The translations under genes and the position numbers were made by a program. Shown piece by piece: positions 33,708 through 42,256 of a DNA stretch of 64,000 bases; the first letter of the stretch is position 1; every line of letters starts with the position of its first letter. The stretch comes from Dawidia soli (GTDB lineage Bacteria; Bacteroidota; Bacteroidia; Cytophagales; Cyclobacteriaceae). The notes under the pieces were generated by a model. That model was not told the origin of the DNA. It searched no databases and saw only the letters and a program-made list of their open reading frames with translations. Where the stretch lies: contig NZ_JAHESC010000020.1 of the NCBI RefSeq assembly GCF_018598185.1, forward strand, positions 62,001 to 126,000, in the 5' to 3' direction.

Positions 33708-34292
33708 ATGAAAACAAGATCACTTTTCATCGCAGCACTTTTCGCAGCAGCGTCTTTAGCAGCTTTTGGAAAGGAAGAGCCGAGCAACCGAGGTTTGGCT
33801 GTAGTACCTGTTAAAGGCTCTGAAGTATTCAAAGTTATCTACAAAGGCGAAACAGCCGGTAAGGTAAAACTGAATATCTACAATACGCAATCACAACTGG
33901 TCTTCACAGAATCATTCACCGGTACAGATGGCTTCATCTGCCCGCTGAACTTCACAGGCCTGGCTTACGGTGATTATACCATCGAACTGATCGACGCTAC
34001 GGGCAAGAGAACTGAGAAAGTAAGCTACAAGCCCGCAGTAGCCGCCGCAGCGAAAAACGTACACATCTCGAAACTGGCTAAAGAAAACGGCAAGTACCTG
34101 GTGTCGATCGCTGCTCAAGGTAACGAGCAGATCAGCGTAAAGATCTATGATGCAGCCAACAACCTGGTGCACAGCGAAACCAAAAACGTAGACGGTAACT
34201 TCGCGCAACTGTATACAGTGAAAAATGTAAACGGTGCATTGACTTTCGAAGTGACCGACAACGCCGGTAACACCAAGACCGTACGCTTCTAA
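33708..34292 (+). CDS. Secreted protein with two tandem beta-domains
   Basis: 194 residues from ATG 33708; the frame is open upstream to 33600, but the signal peptide KTRSLFIAALFAAASLAAFG fixes the start. Two repeats follow: about residues 30-105 (FKVIYKGETAGKVKLNIYNT, TGTDGFICPLNFTGLAYGDYTIELID) and about 115-194 (YLVSIAAQGNEQISVKIYDA, TFEVTDNAGNTKTVRF). Each resembles the single domain of the protein at 33030, implying duplication. Function unknown; probably an extracytoplasmic adhesion-like or structural protein. No lipobox and no canonical T9SS tail. It ends before a perfect inverted repeat and a terminator-like hairpin. Confidence 0.8.
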   Translation: MKTRSLFIAALFAAASLAAFGKEEPSNRGLAVVPVKGSEVFKVIYKGETAGKVKLNIYNTQSQLVFTESFTGTDGFICPLNFTGLAYGDYTIELIDATGKRTEKVSYKPAVAAAAKNVHISKLAKENGKYLVSIAAQGNEQISVKIYDAANNLVHSETKNVDGNFAQLYTVKNVNGALTFEVTDNAGNTKTVRF

Positions 34293-34311
34293 GCACCGGT
34301 CCCGTCACGCG

Positions 34312-34332
34312 GTTTCATACCCGGTATGAAAC
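34312..34332. repeat. Perfect inverted repeat after the two-domain secreted protein
   Basis: Arms GTTTCATACC and GGTATGAAAC of 10 bp each are separated by one C. It lies 20 bp after the stop codon and directly before the terminator hairpin, so it is either part of a double 3' hairpin or a protein-binding site. Confidence 0.6.
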
Positions 34333-34370
34333 AAAGGCCTTTCCGATTCGTTCGGAGGGGCTTTTGTGTT
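34333..34370 (+). terminator. Probable terminator of the two-domain secreted protein gene
   Basis: AAAGGCCTTTCCGA pairs imperfectly with TCGGAGGGGCTTTT, ending in CTTTTGTGTTTT. The stem includes G-T pairs. Confidence 0.65.
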
Positions 34371-34490
34371 TTATAAGGGGACGAACGGCGTATAGCCTCG
34401 CCCCAGGCACGACCCCACCTGACTTCCTACATTTTTATTTTTCCCCGAAATCGCTACTTTTACCCTATCACAAACGATAAACCTACCGGT

Positions 34491-35348
34491 ATGAAAAAAA
34501 TTCTTGTTCCAACCGATTTTTCCAAAGAAGCCAATCTTAGTGCTGACGTCGCCGCCGACATCGCCCGGCGTTCCGGTGCCGAGCTCATCCTGCTGCACGT
34601 AATCGAAGAAGCCAGCGAAAGCTCTTTCAGTGTAGAAGGCGAAGCAACCTACGAAGGAAATTGGGAGGATAAGGTGTTTACCTTGAAGCTCATTGAAAAA
34701 GCCAAAAAGCAAATGGCCAAGCTTGCCGGCGACGCCAAGTTCGAAGGTGTAAAAGTGCGTCAGGAACTGCGCGTGGGTACGCCCTTTCACGGCATGAATG
34801 CTATCATCACCGATCGCAAGGTTGACCTCGTTGTGATGGGTACTGCCGGCCGCACCGAGCTGGAAGACATGATCATCGGCTCGAACACCGAAAAAGTAGT
34901 ACGCCACTCACACTGCCCCGTACTGACCGTACGCAACAAACCCGCCCGCAAGGAATTTAAGAACATTGTATATGCTACCGCGATGGAAAAAGACGAAGAG
35001 ATCTTCTCGCGCTTTGTACGCCGCACACAGCAAATGTACGATTCCACCATCCACCTGGTGCGCATCAATACCCCCGGCAACTTCCAGCGCGACACCGTCG
35101 TGAAAAAGTATATGGAAGACTTCGCGAAGAAACTGCAACTGAAGAACTATACCATCAACGTGTTCAACGACCTGACCGAAGAAGAAGGCATTGTATACTT
35201 TGCTGACAGCATCAACGCCGACCTGATCGCCATGGCGACACACGGCCGCACAGGCTTCGCTCATGTATTGGCCGGCAGCATTGCCGAAGACGTGGTGAGC
35301 CACTCCAGACGCCCGGTAATGACCTTCGTCACCAAACGCCGTAAATAA
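34491..35348 (+). CDS. Tandem universal stress protein (UspA family)
   Basis: 285 residues made of two Usp domains. Domain 1 (about 1-150): KKILVPTDFSKEANLS and the ATP-binding-type motif GTAGRTELEDMIIGSNTEKVV. Domain 2 (about 158-285): KNIVYATAMEKDEE and ATHGRTGFAHVLAGSIAEDVV. Tandem Usp proteins act in the cytoplasm in response to stress or starvation; many bind ATP. It is monocistronic with a strong terminator downstream. Near-consensus TACTTTTA lies about 35 nt upstream of the start. Confidence 0.93.
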   Translation: MKKILVPTDFSKEANLSADVAADIARRSGAELILLHVIEEASESSFSVEGEATYEGNWEDKVFTLKLIEKAKKQMAKLAGDAKFEGVKVRQELRVGTPFHGMNAIITDRKVDLVVMGTAGRTELEDMIIGSNTEKVVRHSHCPVLTVRNKPARKEFKNIVYATAMEKDEEIFSRFVRRTQQMYDSTIHLVRINTPGNFQRDTVVKKYMEDFAKKLQLKNYTINVFNDLTEEEGIVYFADSINADLIAMATHGRTGFAHVLAGSIAEDVVSHSRRPVMTFVTKRRK

Positions 35349-35372
35349 CCTTCACCAGGCCCATCGGCACAA

Positions 35373-35405
35373 AAGGCCACTTCCATTGCGGGAGTGGCCT
35401 TTTTT
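35373..35405 (+). terminator. Intrinsic terminator of the uspA-type gene
   Basis: GGCCACTTCC pairs with GGGAGTGGCC, followed by TTTTTT. About 25 bp after the stop codon. Confidence 0.88.
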
Positions 35406-35485
35406 ATGGATCAACCGTTTCCTGAAAATGATTAAATTGCTAATCCTTTGCCCTGTCTAACCAATAAAAACACGAATTCCTGCCC

Positions 35486-38020
35486 ATGGAAGAGTTTTTT
35501 AGTTTCCTGATCTTTATTATCCTGGTCATTCTTGTTGTGCTGATCGCCAACCTGCGCACCAAGCTGCAAAACCAGATCACCGTCCTGCAATTGAAGATCG
35601 ACGATCTCAAAGCCGAGCTTGGTAAAGTCCGGTTTAAAGAAGGCCCCATACCGGCACCCACGTCCCCCCGCGAAGAGGTAAAGCCACAGCCAGCCATCCC
35701 CTCGGTACCGCCCGTGCCCGTATCGCGGCCCGTTACGCCGCCGCCCATACCCACACCGGTGCCACCACCGGTTGTGCCGCCCGTACAGGCCCCGGCGCCA
35801 CCCAAACCCAAAACCGTAGCACCCCCGGTGCGGCAGGAAGCCGCTGCAATAACGGTCCGGCCACTGTCGGAAACCATCACGCCCCCGCCGGCATACGTGC
35901 CCCCGGCCCCCAAACCGGCCAAACCCGGGTTCTTCGAACGCAACCCCGACCTGGAAAAATTCATCGGCGAGAACCTGGCCAACAAGATCGGTATCGGCAT
36001 CCTGGTACTCGGCATCGGTTTCTTTGTGAAATATGCCATTGACCAGCAATGGATCAACGAGATCGGCCGCGTGTTCATCGGCATTCTCTGCGGCGGCATC
36101 CTGCTGGGCGTCGCGCACCGCCTGCGCAAGACCTTCGCGCCCTTTAGCTCCGTGCTCGTAGGCGGCGGTATCGCCGTGTTATACTTTACGATAGGAATAG
36201 CCTTCCACGACTATCAGCTCTTTTCACAGACCGCCGCGTTTTTACTCATGGTAGTGATCACCGGCTTTGCCATTGTGTTGTCCCTGGGCTATAACCGCAT
36301 CGAGCTGGCCGTACTGGCCATCCTCGGCGGCTTTGCCACACCCATCATGGTCAGCACCGGCGAAGGCAATTACGTCGTATTGTTCACCTACATCCTCATA
36401 CTGGACATCGGCATGCTTGTCCTGGCATATTACAAGAAGTGGAACCTGGTGAACATCGTGTCATACGTATTCACGATGATCTTGTATTTCACCTGGCTCG
36501 CCGGTCGCTTCGACAGCGAGAACATGGGCATGGTGGCGGGCGCGCTGATATTTGCCACGTTGTTCTATATCGTGTTCTTCCTCATGAACGTCATCAACAA
36601 CCTGCGCCAGCGCACAACCTTCAAGGCTATCGAGATCAGCCTGCTGCTCAGCAATACATTCCTGTATTACACCGCCGGCATGATCATCCTGCGCGAAGCC
36701 CCCGCCAGCGACTTCCGCGGGTTGTTCACGGCAACGTTGGCAGTCTTCAACTTCGTCTTTGCATACAGTCTGTATAAAAACACACGTGTCGACCGCAACC
36801 TGGTTTTCCTGTTGATCGGCCTGGTGCTGACCTTCATCAGTCTGGCAGCCCCGGTGCAGCTGGAAGGGAATTATATCACACTCTTCTGGGCAGCCGAAGG
36901 CGTACTGCTGTTGTGGCTGTCGCAAAAGTCAGGCATTCGCCTGATGAAAGTGGGCTCCGTGCTCGTCATGATGCTCATGGGCTGCAGCCTGATCATGGAC
37001 TGGGAACAACTCTACCGGCCGGCGCAGGAATACATGCCGGTAGTGTTGAACAAAGCCTATATCACCGGCGTGGTATCGCTCATCTCCATCGCCTTAACCG
37101 TGTACTTCCTCCGGTTTGAAACGGATGAACGCGACGCCGACTACATGGGCCCGTACCGTCAGACATTGATTGTTGCGGGCGTATTGGTCCTGTATGCATC
37201 ACAATACCTCGAATTACAATATCAGATTTACCGCTTTGTAGAAGCCGGGAGCGCCGGGCTGATCATTATCGGCGCCTATAACATGCTGTTCATCGCCGGC
37301 CTGCTGATAGCAGTAAAACGCACGTCATATCCCGATCGCATAAAACAAGCCTTTGCGCTGTCGGGACCCGTGGCGATGTTCTCCTTCCTGTTATTCTATC
37401 ATAGTCAGATCATCGACGCACGCGATGGCTACCTGATGGGCGATATATCCGGCACCGGGTTTGCGTTCCACTACATATATGTCGTATTGCTGTTGGTGGT
37501 ATGCATCCTAACCCTGCGCCAGGTACGCGAGATGAAAGCCTTTAACGCTTCCACCGGCAATCTGTACGCCTGGTTCTACGTATTCTTCTTTGTATTCCTG
37601 GCCAGCGCCGAGCTGGATCACGGCATTCTGCTGTTGGCAGGACCGGCAGATAGCGATGCCCTCGACCACATACTCCGCCAGAACCACAAGATCGGCTTCC
37701 CCATCCTCTGGGGACTGGCAGCATTCCTGCTGATCTTTATCGGCCTGCGCCAACGCAGGAAACACCTGCGGATCATCTCGCTCACGTTGCTCCTGGTCAC
37801 ACTGCTCAAGCTGTTTATTATGGACTTGAAAGGAATCTCCGAAGGCGGCAAGATCGCAGCCTTTATCTCGCTGGGAGTATTGCTGCTGGTCGTATCGTTC
37901 ATGTACCAGCGTCTTAAAAAACTGTTGCTGACCGACGAGCCCGCAGCGCCGGAAACGTCCACACTACCGACAGGGAATGAAGAGATACCGGGTACGGAAA
38001 TAAAAGGAGAGAACGCATGA
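35486..38020 (+). CDS. DUF2339 multi-pass membrane protein
   Basis: 844 residues. N-terminal membrane anchor (about 5-22), a coiled segment (about 25-50), a Pro-rich linker (about 55-150; PPPIPTPVPPPVVPP), then the DUF2339 core starting FIGENLANKIGIGILVLGIGFFVKYA and containing about 20 or more membrane segments to residue 810, with LGGFATPIMVSTGEG typical of the family. The C-terminal tail is hydrophilic and acidic. DUF2339 proteins have no established function. It overlaps the next gene by 4 bp (ATGA), indicating translational coupling and a probable complex with the DUF3999-like protein. Nothing suggests truncation. Confidence 0.87.
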   Translation: MEEFFSFLIFIILVILVVLIANLRTKLQNQITVLQLKIDDLKAELGKVRFKEGPIPAPTSPREEVKPQPAIPSVPPVPVSRPVTPPPIPTPVPPPVVPPVQAPAPPKPKTVAPPVRQEAAAITVRPLSETITPPPAYVPPAPKPAKPGFFERNPDLEKFIGENLANKIGIGILVLGIGFFVKYAIDQQWINEIGRVFIGILCGGILLGVAHRLRKTFAPFSSVLVGGGIAVLYFTIGIAFHDYQLFSQTAAFLLMVVITGFAIVLSLGYNRIELAVLAILGGFATPIMVSTGEGNYVVLFTYILILDIGMLVLAYYKKWNLVNIVSYVFTMILYFTWLAGRFDSENMGMVAGALIFATLFYIVFFLMNVINNLRQRTTFKAIEISLLLSNTFLYYTAGMIILREAPASDFRGLFTATLAVFNFVFAYSLYKNTRVDRNLVFLLIGLVLTFISLAAPVQLEGNYITLFWAAEGVLLLWLSQKSGIRLMKVGSVLVMMLMGCSLIMDWEQLYRPAQEYMPVVLNKAYITGVVSLISIALTVYFLRFETDERDADYMGPYRQTLIVAGVLVLYASQYLELQYQIYRFVEAGSAGLIIIGAYNMLFIAGLLIAVKRTSYPDRIKQAFALSGPVAMFSFLLFYHSQIIDARDGYLMGDISGTGFAFHYIYVVLLLVVCILTLRQVREMKAFNASTGNLYAWFYVFFFVFLASAELDHGILLLAGPADSDALDHILRQNHKIGFPILWGLAAFLLIFIGLRQRRKHLRIISLTLLLVTLLKLFIMDLKGISEGGKIAAFISLGVLLLVVSFMYQRLKKLLLTDEPAAPETSTLPTGNEEIPGTEIKGENA

Positions 38021-39255
38021 GAAAGTTTGTAGGCGCATGGATAGCAGGGTGGCTGATCGGCATCGCCGCCCAGGCGCAGGAGTTTCACGCCGTGGCTACG
38101 CTGCCTTCAGTAGCCGCCGACGGTTTCTATCGGGTACAGCTGTCACCCGCGGTAACACCGTATCTCAACAGCACGTTTTCCAACGCGCGCATCTACGACG
38201 CTCAGGGACGGGAAGTGCCCTATGTCTTCCAGGAAGAACAGCCGTTATATGCGCACCAGCAATTCCGCGAATATACCATCGTCGAAAAAACACAGGAGCC
38301 GAAGTGTTGCACCTCTCTTGTGCTGAGCAATCCCGATCGCCGCCCCATCAATAACATCAGCCTGCAGATCCGCAATGCCGATGTGAGCAAAGAGGCTATA
38401 TTGTCAGGCAGTGATGATCGTACGAATTGGTTTGTGATTCGCGACCGGTTTAGGTTGACGGCGTCGGATAACGCGAATGGCACCGCAGAGGTCAAAGCCG
38501 TAAACTTTCCGCTGAGCGACTACGCATACTACCGGTTGCAGATCGCCGACTCGACCAGCGGCCCCCTGAATATTCTGAAGGCCGGGTATTATGACGTGCT
38601 GACCTATACAGGCGCGTACGCGGAAGTTCCCGTACGACAAATGCTCGTGACCGACACGACCGCCAAAAAACAAACGTATATCCGGTTGATGTTCGATACG
38701 CTGCACGTAGTGGATAAGGTCATGTTGACAATGACCAATGCACCCTATTTTCTGCGCCAGGCAACGGTTTATGCACGGCACACACGTACCACGAAGAAAG
38801 GCGACGTAGCCTATTACACACCCGTAACAAAGCTCGAAGTCAGCTCGAAGCAAGCATCGGAGGTATACCTGGAGGCCGTAAAGACAACCGAGCTCATGAT
38901 AGCCGTCGACAATGAAAACAACCCGCCGTTGACCGTGGCGACCGTCAAAGCCAGCCAGTTGAACCGGTATTTGATCGCCTGGCTAAAGAAGGGCGAAGCA
39001 TACACCATGAAGTTCGGTCCCGACGACCTGGGCATGCCCGGCTACGACCTCGCATACTTCCGCGATAGCATCCCCAACAACCCCGGCCTGATGGCCGTCG
39101 GTCCCATTACCGCCCTACACAAACCACAGGCAGAGGACTCCACCCCCACGATCTTTACAAATCGCAACATCGTCTGGGTAGCAATCGTAGCAATTATTGC
39201 CATACTCGGCTTCATGACGCTACGCCTGGCCAAAGACGCCAAAAAAGATTCTTAA
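38017..39255 (+). CDS. DUF3999-like periplasmic protein anchored by a C-terminal membrane segment
   Basis: 412 residues: signal peptide (about 1-21, ending AAQAQ), a beta-rich extracytoplasmic region (about 22-380) with FYRVQLSPAVTPYL, FSNARIYDAQGREVPYVF and a second domain with discoidin-like spacing near 115-210, and a membrane segment near 385-406 (IVWVAIVAIIAILGFM) with a short basic tail. Gene order beside DUF2339 matches that of DUF3999 genes in other phyla, which is the main reason for the name; direct sequence similarity is only partial by eye. Its start overlaps the DUF2339 stop by 4 bp. Function unknown. Confidence 0.7.
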   Translation: MRKFVGAWIAGWLIGIAAQAQEFHAVATLPSVAADGFYRVQLSPAVTPYLNSTFSNARIYDAQGREVPYVFQEEQPLYAHQQFREYTIVEKTQEPKCCTSLVLSNPDRRPINNISLQIRNADVSKEAILSGSDDRTNWFVIRDRFRLTASDNANGTAEVKAVNFPLSDYAYYRLQIADSTSGPLNILKAGYYDVLTYTGAYAEVPVRQMLVTDTTAKKQTYIRLMFDTLHVVDKVMLTMTNAPYFLRQATVYARHTRTTKKGDVAYYTPVTKLEVSSKQASEVYLEAVKTTELMIAVDNENNPPLTVATVKASQLNRYLIAWLKKGEAYTMKFGPDDLGMPGYDLAYFRDSIPNNPGLMAVGPITALHKPQAEDSTPTIFTNRNIVWVAIVAIIAILGFMTLRLAKDAKKDS

Positions 39256-39287
39256 AAGTCGGATACAAAACAAAGAGCTAAGGGGGA

Positions 39288-39445
39288 GTAGGGGCGTAGC
39301 CCCTACAAACACAAACCTGGCGCAAGTCTTCCGACGGAGGGAGGGCGACTTGTGCCCAGCACTGTTCATGTGCGCAAGGGAGGGGGTCTCCGACCGCCGG
39401 CCGCCCCGCAAATTGTTTTCGAGCCCCACGGGCAACAGCCATCAG
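39288..39445. repeat. Dispersed structured repeat, long copy C
   Basis: It contains three hairpins in order: GTAGGGGC-GTA-GCCCCTAC; CTGGCGCAAGTC / GACTTGTGCC followed by ACTGT; and GGGGGTC-TCC-GACCGCC, then a conserved tail AAATTGTTTTCGAGCCCCAC and CAACAGCCAT. It is closely similar along its length to copy D at 42080. It lies between convergent genes. Confidence 0.85.
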
Positions 39446-39551
39446 TTGCCATCACAGGTATTTATAACGCGCCCACAATGTCTTCTTATACAAGCGCACA
39501 ACGCAGCCGGTAGTGCCCACCGCCGTAGCCAGTCTATACACCAACAAGCAG

Positions 39552-39977
39552 TCAAAGCTTATAAGCCTGTCTTGCCAATAGCTTCCAGGCGCCTTTTTGC
39601 TTTTGCCACACCAGCAAGATTCCCAGTGATACATTTCCAGGCTTTCCACCATCGTTGGTCTCTGCCTGGAATTTATGACGCACGAGCGCGGTATTATCCG
39701 ATAGCGTGATCTTCTGTTCCGATAAAGTGATCGAAACAAAATCCGACTGCCCACCGGCAATCGTCTCTACAAACGAAGCCCGGTTTTCGATCTTACCACT
39801 GGAGTGGCCGTAGCTGAGATCGTCGGCCGTCAGGTTCTCTAACGCAGCACGGTCTGCATTGACCATGGCCGCGCGCAGTGCTTCCACCGCAGCCGCCACG
39901 TCTTTCTCTCCGCCCTTCTGAGCCCAGGCAGGCGCAGCCAGCAGCGCCATCAGCATAATAAGGATACTTGATTTCAT
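39552..39977 (-). CDS. Secreted NTF2-like (DUF4440-type) protein
   Basis: 141 residues from ATG 39977; a GTG at 40004 is an alternative, but MKSSILIMLMALLAAPAWAQ from 39977 is a clean signal peptide. The body is a cone-shaped alpha+beta fold of the SnoaL/DUF4440 kind: AAAVEALRAAMVNADRAALENLTADDLSYGHSSG, followed by strands ITLSDNTALVRHKFQAET and WKLLARQAYKL. Such proteins may be small-molecule-binding or enzymatic; the pocket residues are not diagnostic. It follows the acyl-CoA dehydrogenase gene by 26 bp on the same strand and may share its transcript. Confidence 0.82.
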   Translation of the reverse strand: MKSSILIMLMALLAAPAWAQKGGEKDVAAAVEALRAAMVNADRAALENLTADDLSYGHSSGKIENRASFVETIAGGQSDFVSITLSEQKITLSDNTALVRHKFQAETNDGGKPGNVSLGILLVWQKQKGAWKLLARQAYKL

Positions 39978-40003
39978 AGGATATAAAAGGATATTGGTAT
40001 ACA

Positions 40004-41359
40004 CTAAACAAAAGCACTCTGACCGGTGATCGAGCGGCCTACGATCAACGTGTTGATCTCCTTCGTGCCCTCATACGAATAGATCGCTTCCGCATCGGCC
40101 ACAAAGCGGGCAATGTCGTATTCGATCAGGATGCCGTTACCGCCAAACAGCTCGCGGGCATGGCTCACGATGTCGCGCGTACGTAACGTGCAAAACACCT
40201 TGGCCAAAGAAGCCTGCTCGTCCGTCAGCTTGCCATTGTCCTGCAGTTGTGAAAGCCGGCACACCATGGTCTGCATAGCCGTAAGGTTACTCAGCATTTG
40301 TACAAGCAAGTCTTGTACCATCTGGAAGCTGCTGATCGTGCGGCCGAACTGTTTTCGCTCGTTCGTATAACGCAGCGCGCTTTCATATGCGCCACGCGCA
40401 CAGCCCACGGCTTGCCAGGCAACCCCGGCGCGTGTCATGCGCAGTACGTTGGCAGTGTCTTTGAACGAGTTGGCGTTTTGCAAGCGGTTACGTTCAGGTA
40501 CGGCACAGTTTGTAAGCGTAATGAGCGCGTTCTGCACAATGCGCAGCGCCATCTTACCACGGATCTTGTCAGCCTGAAAGCCTTCTGATCCCTTTTCAAC
40601 AATAAAACCTTTGACGTTTCCATCATCGAGGTCACGCGCCCAGATCACCACGAGGTCGGCAAACGTAGCGTTACCGATCCATTTCTTCTGGCCATTGAGG
40701 ATCCACGTATCACCTTCACGCTTACACGTACACGTCAGGCCGCCCGCCGCACCCGAGCCCACTTCTGGCTCGGTCAAACCAAAGGCGCCGATCTTTTCCA
40801 TGCGTTGCATCGGCGGCAGCCACTGCTGCTTTTGTTCTTCCGAACCGCAGTAATAGATCGAGCCCATCGCCAGACCGCTTTGAACACCAAAGAACGTGGA
40901 GGTAGAACAATCGACACGCGCCATTTCCATTGCCAGAAAACCTTCTAACAAGCTGGACTTCCCCGGGCAACCATATCCCTCGTACGTCAGGCCGCAGATG
41001 TTGAGCTTGGCCATCTCGGGAATGATGTGATGCGGAAATTCATCCTTGAGCCAGTACTCGTTGGCAATGGGCGCGATATGCTCGCGCATAAACTCCCGCA
41101 CCTGGAGCTGGATGGCCCGTTCTTCGGGCGTAAGCCACTGGTGCAGGTCGTAGAAGTCGCCGTCTATTTCCGGAAAGGCGTGTTTCTTCTTCCCGCCTTC
41201 CATGAACTTCATGAGCTTTTGCAGGTCTTCCTGCTTCATCGAGCTGACCAGCCCGACCATTTTATTCAGGTCTACCTTTTCGGCCAGCACACCGATCTTG
41301 TCGAGGTCGAGCTGCTGGAATAGTCCTACCGTGGCTTTTATTTTTTTGAAGATAGACAT
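40004..41359 (-). CDS. Acyl-CoA dehydrogenase, glutaryl-CoA dehydrogenase-like
   Basis: 451 residues from ATG 41359. An unusual N-terminal helical extension of about 60 residues (LDLDKIGVLAEKVDLNKMVGLVSSMKQEDLQKL) precedes the ACAD fold: GLTEPEVGSGAAGGL (FAD/substrate), WILNGQKKWIGNATFAD, and ARELFGGNGILIEYDIARF. The catalytic glutamate is in YSYEGTKEI near residue 430. The FAD enzyme oxidises the alpha-beta bond of an acyl-CoA, passing electrons to ETF. Motifs such as KKWIGNATFAD resemble glutaryl-CoA dehydrogenases, although the substrate is not certain. 26 bp before the NTF2-like gene on the same strand. Confidence 0.88.
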   Translation of the reverse strand: MSIFKKIKATVGLFQQLDLDKIGVLAEKVDLNKMVGLVSSMKQEDLQKLMKFMEGGKKKHAFPEIDGDFYDLHQWLTPEERAIQLQVREFMREHIAPIANEYWLKDEFPHHIIPEMAKLNICGLTYEGYGCPGKSSLLEGFLAMEMARVDCSTSTFFGVQSGLAMGSIYYCGSEEQKQQWLPPMQRMEKIGAFGLTEPEVGSGAAGGLTCTCKREGDTWILNGQKKWIGNATFADLVVIWARDLDDGNVKGFIVEKGSEGFQADKIRGKMALRIVQNALITLTNCAVPERNRLQNANSFKDTANVLRMTRAGVAWQAVGCARGAYESALRYTNERKQFGRTISSFQMVQDLLVQMLSNLTAMQTMVCRLSQLQDNGKLTDEQASLAKVFCTLRTRDIVSHARELFGGNGILIEYDIARFVADAEAIYSYEGTKEINTLIVGRSITGQSAFV

Positions 41360-41569
41360 ATACAGGGTGTTGACGAATACAGCCAAAGTAAACATAATTT
41401 GGGTTCGCCTGACACCAGCTGTGGAAGATTGGATACGGACCCCACGGGGAATATGTGAGGGGTGCTTTTAAGATATTGTTTTACAGGCACTTGGAGGTAC
41501 TTTGGACGGCATTTTTGATGGCACAGAAATTTAGCCCCCATCGGGAAATAACACTAAAAAGATACCATT

Positions 41570-41992
41570 ATGGCAACGATAGAAAAAAATTACGAAGTGG
41601 ATAACCGCACCGGGTTAAACCACGAAGGACGCGATGCAAACACGCCGGTACGCCGTCTCACGGCAACGTCTATTATCGGCGACCGCGTAGAAAACGAACA
41701 GGGCGACAACCTGGGTAAGATCGAAAACCTCATGGTCAACCTTGAAGACGGAGGCATTGAATACGCCGTCATCGACTTTGGCTCATTCCTCGGCATGGGC
41801 GGCAAGCTCTTTGCTATACCTTTCTCCGAACTGCTCCTCGACGAAGACCGCGAGCTGTTCATCCTCAAGCGCAGCAAAGACTACCTGAAACAGATCCCAG
41901 GCTTTGACAAGAACCACTGGCCCGACACGAACGACCACTCATACTTCAACGACGTAAACACGTATTGGGGCGCACCCTATCCGCACTATTAA
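41570..41992 (+). CDS. PRC-barrel domain protein
   Basis: 140 residues. The PRC-barrel core runs from about residue 30 to 105 (TSIIGDRVENEQGDNLGKIENLMVNLEDGGIEYAVIDFG, then GKLFAIPFSEL). The N- and C-terminal ends are hydrophilic and disordered-looking, the latter ending WGAPYPHY. Stand-alone PRC-barrel proteins are frequent in environmental bacteria and have been tied to stress or photosynthetic complexes; no role can be assigned. Monocistronic, with a terminator just downstream. Confidence 0.92.
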   Translation: MATIEKNYEVDNRTGLNHEGRDANTPVRRLTATSIIGDRVENEQGDNLGKIENLMVNLEDGGIEYAVIDFGSFLGMGGKLFAIPFSELLLDEDRELFILKRSKDYLKQIPGFDKNHWPDTNDHSYFNDVNTYWGAPYPHY

Positions 41993-42013
41993 CAATACTC
42001 AGGTATAGACGTA

Positions 42014-42055
42014 ATAAAGGCGGTCCCGAAATTCTCAGGGCCGCCTTTATTTTTA
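42014..42055 (+). terminator. Intrinsic terminator of the PRC-barrel gene
   Basis: AAAGGCGGTCC pairs with GGGCCGCCTTT (one G-T pair), followed by ATTTTTA. About 25 bp after the stop. Confidence 0.85.
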
Positions 42056-42079
42056 CGGAGCACCGAAAAAGTTTGGGGT

Positions 42080-42235
42080 GATAGGGGCGGAGCTCTACAC
42101 GGGACCTGGCGCAAGTCTTCCGACCGAAGGGAGGGCGACTTGTGCCCAGCACAGTTCGTGCACTCAATGGAGGGGGTCTCCGACCCCCGGCCGCCCGGTA
42201 AATTGTTTTCGAGCCCCACAAGCAACAGCCATTAG
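42080..42235. repeat. Dispersed structured repeat, long copy D
   Basis: Nearly the same as copy C: TAGGGGCGGAGC, stem CTGGCGCAAGTC / GACTTGTGCC, ACAGT in place of ACTGT, then a perfect GGGGGTC-TCC-GACCCCC hairpin and the AAATTGTTTTCGAGCCCCAC tail. It lies between the convergent PRC-barrel and NIPSNAP genes. Confidence 0.85.
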
Positions 42236-42256
42236 TCCACACCTGCCGTATAATTA

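Noticed and set aside
39220-39435. Minus-strand frames inside repeat copies C and D that encode similar peptides (for example KSPSLR)
   Set aside because: The similarity comes from the nucleotide repeat itself; the frames lack start contexts and are not conserved in copies A and B.
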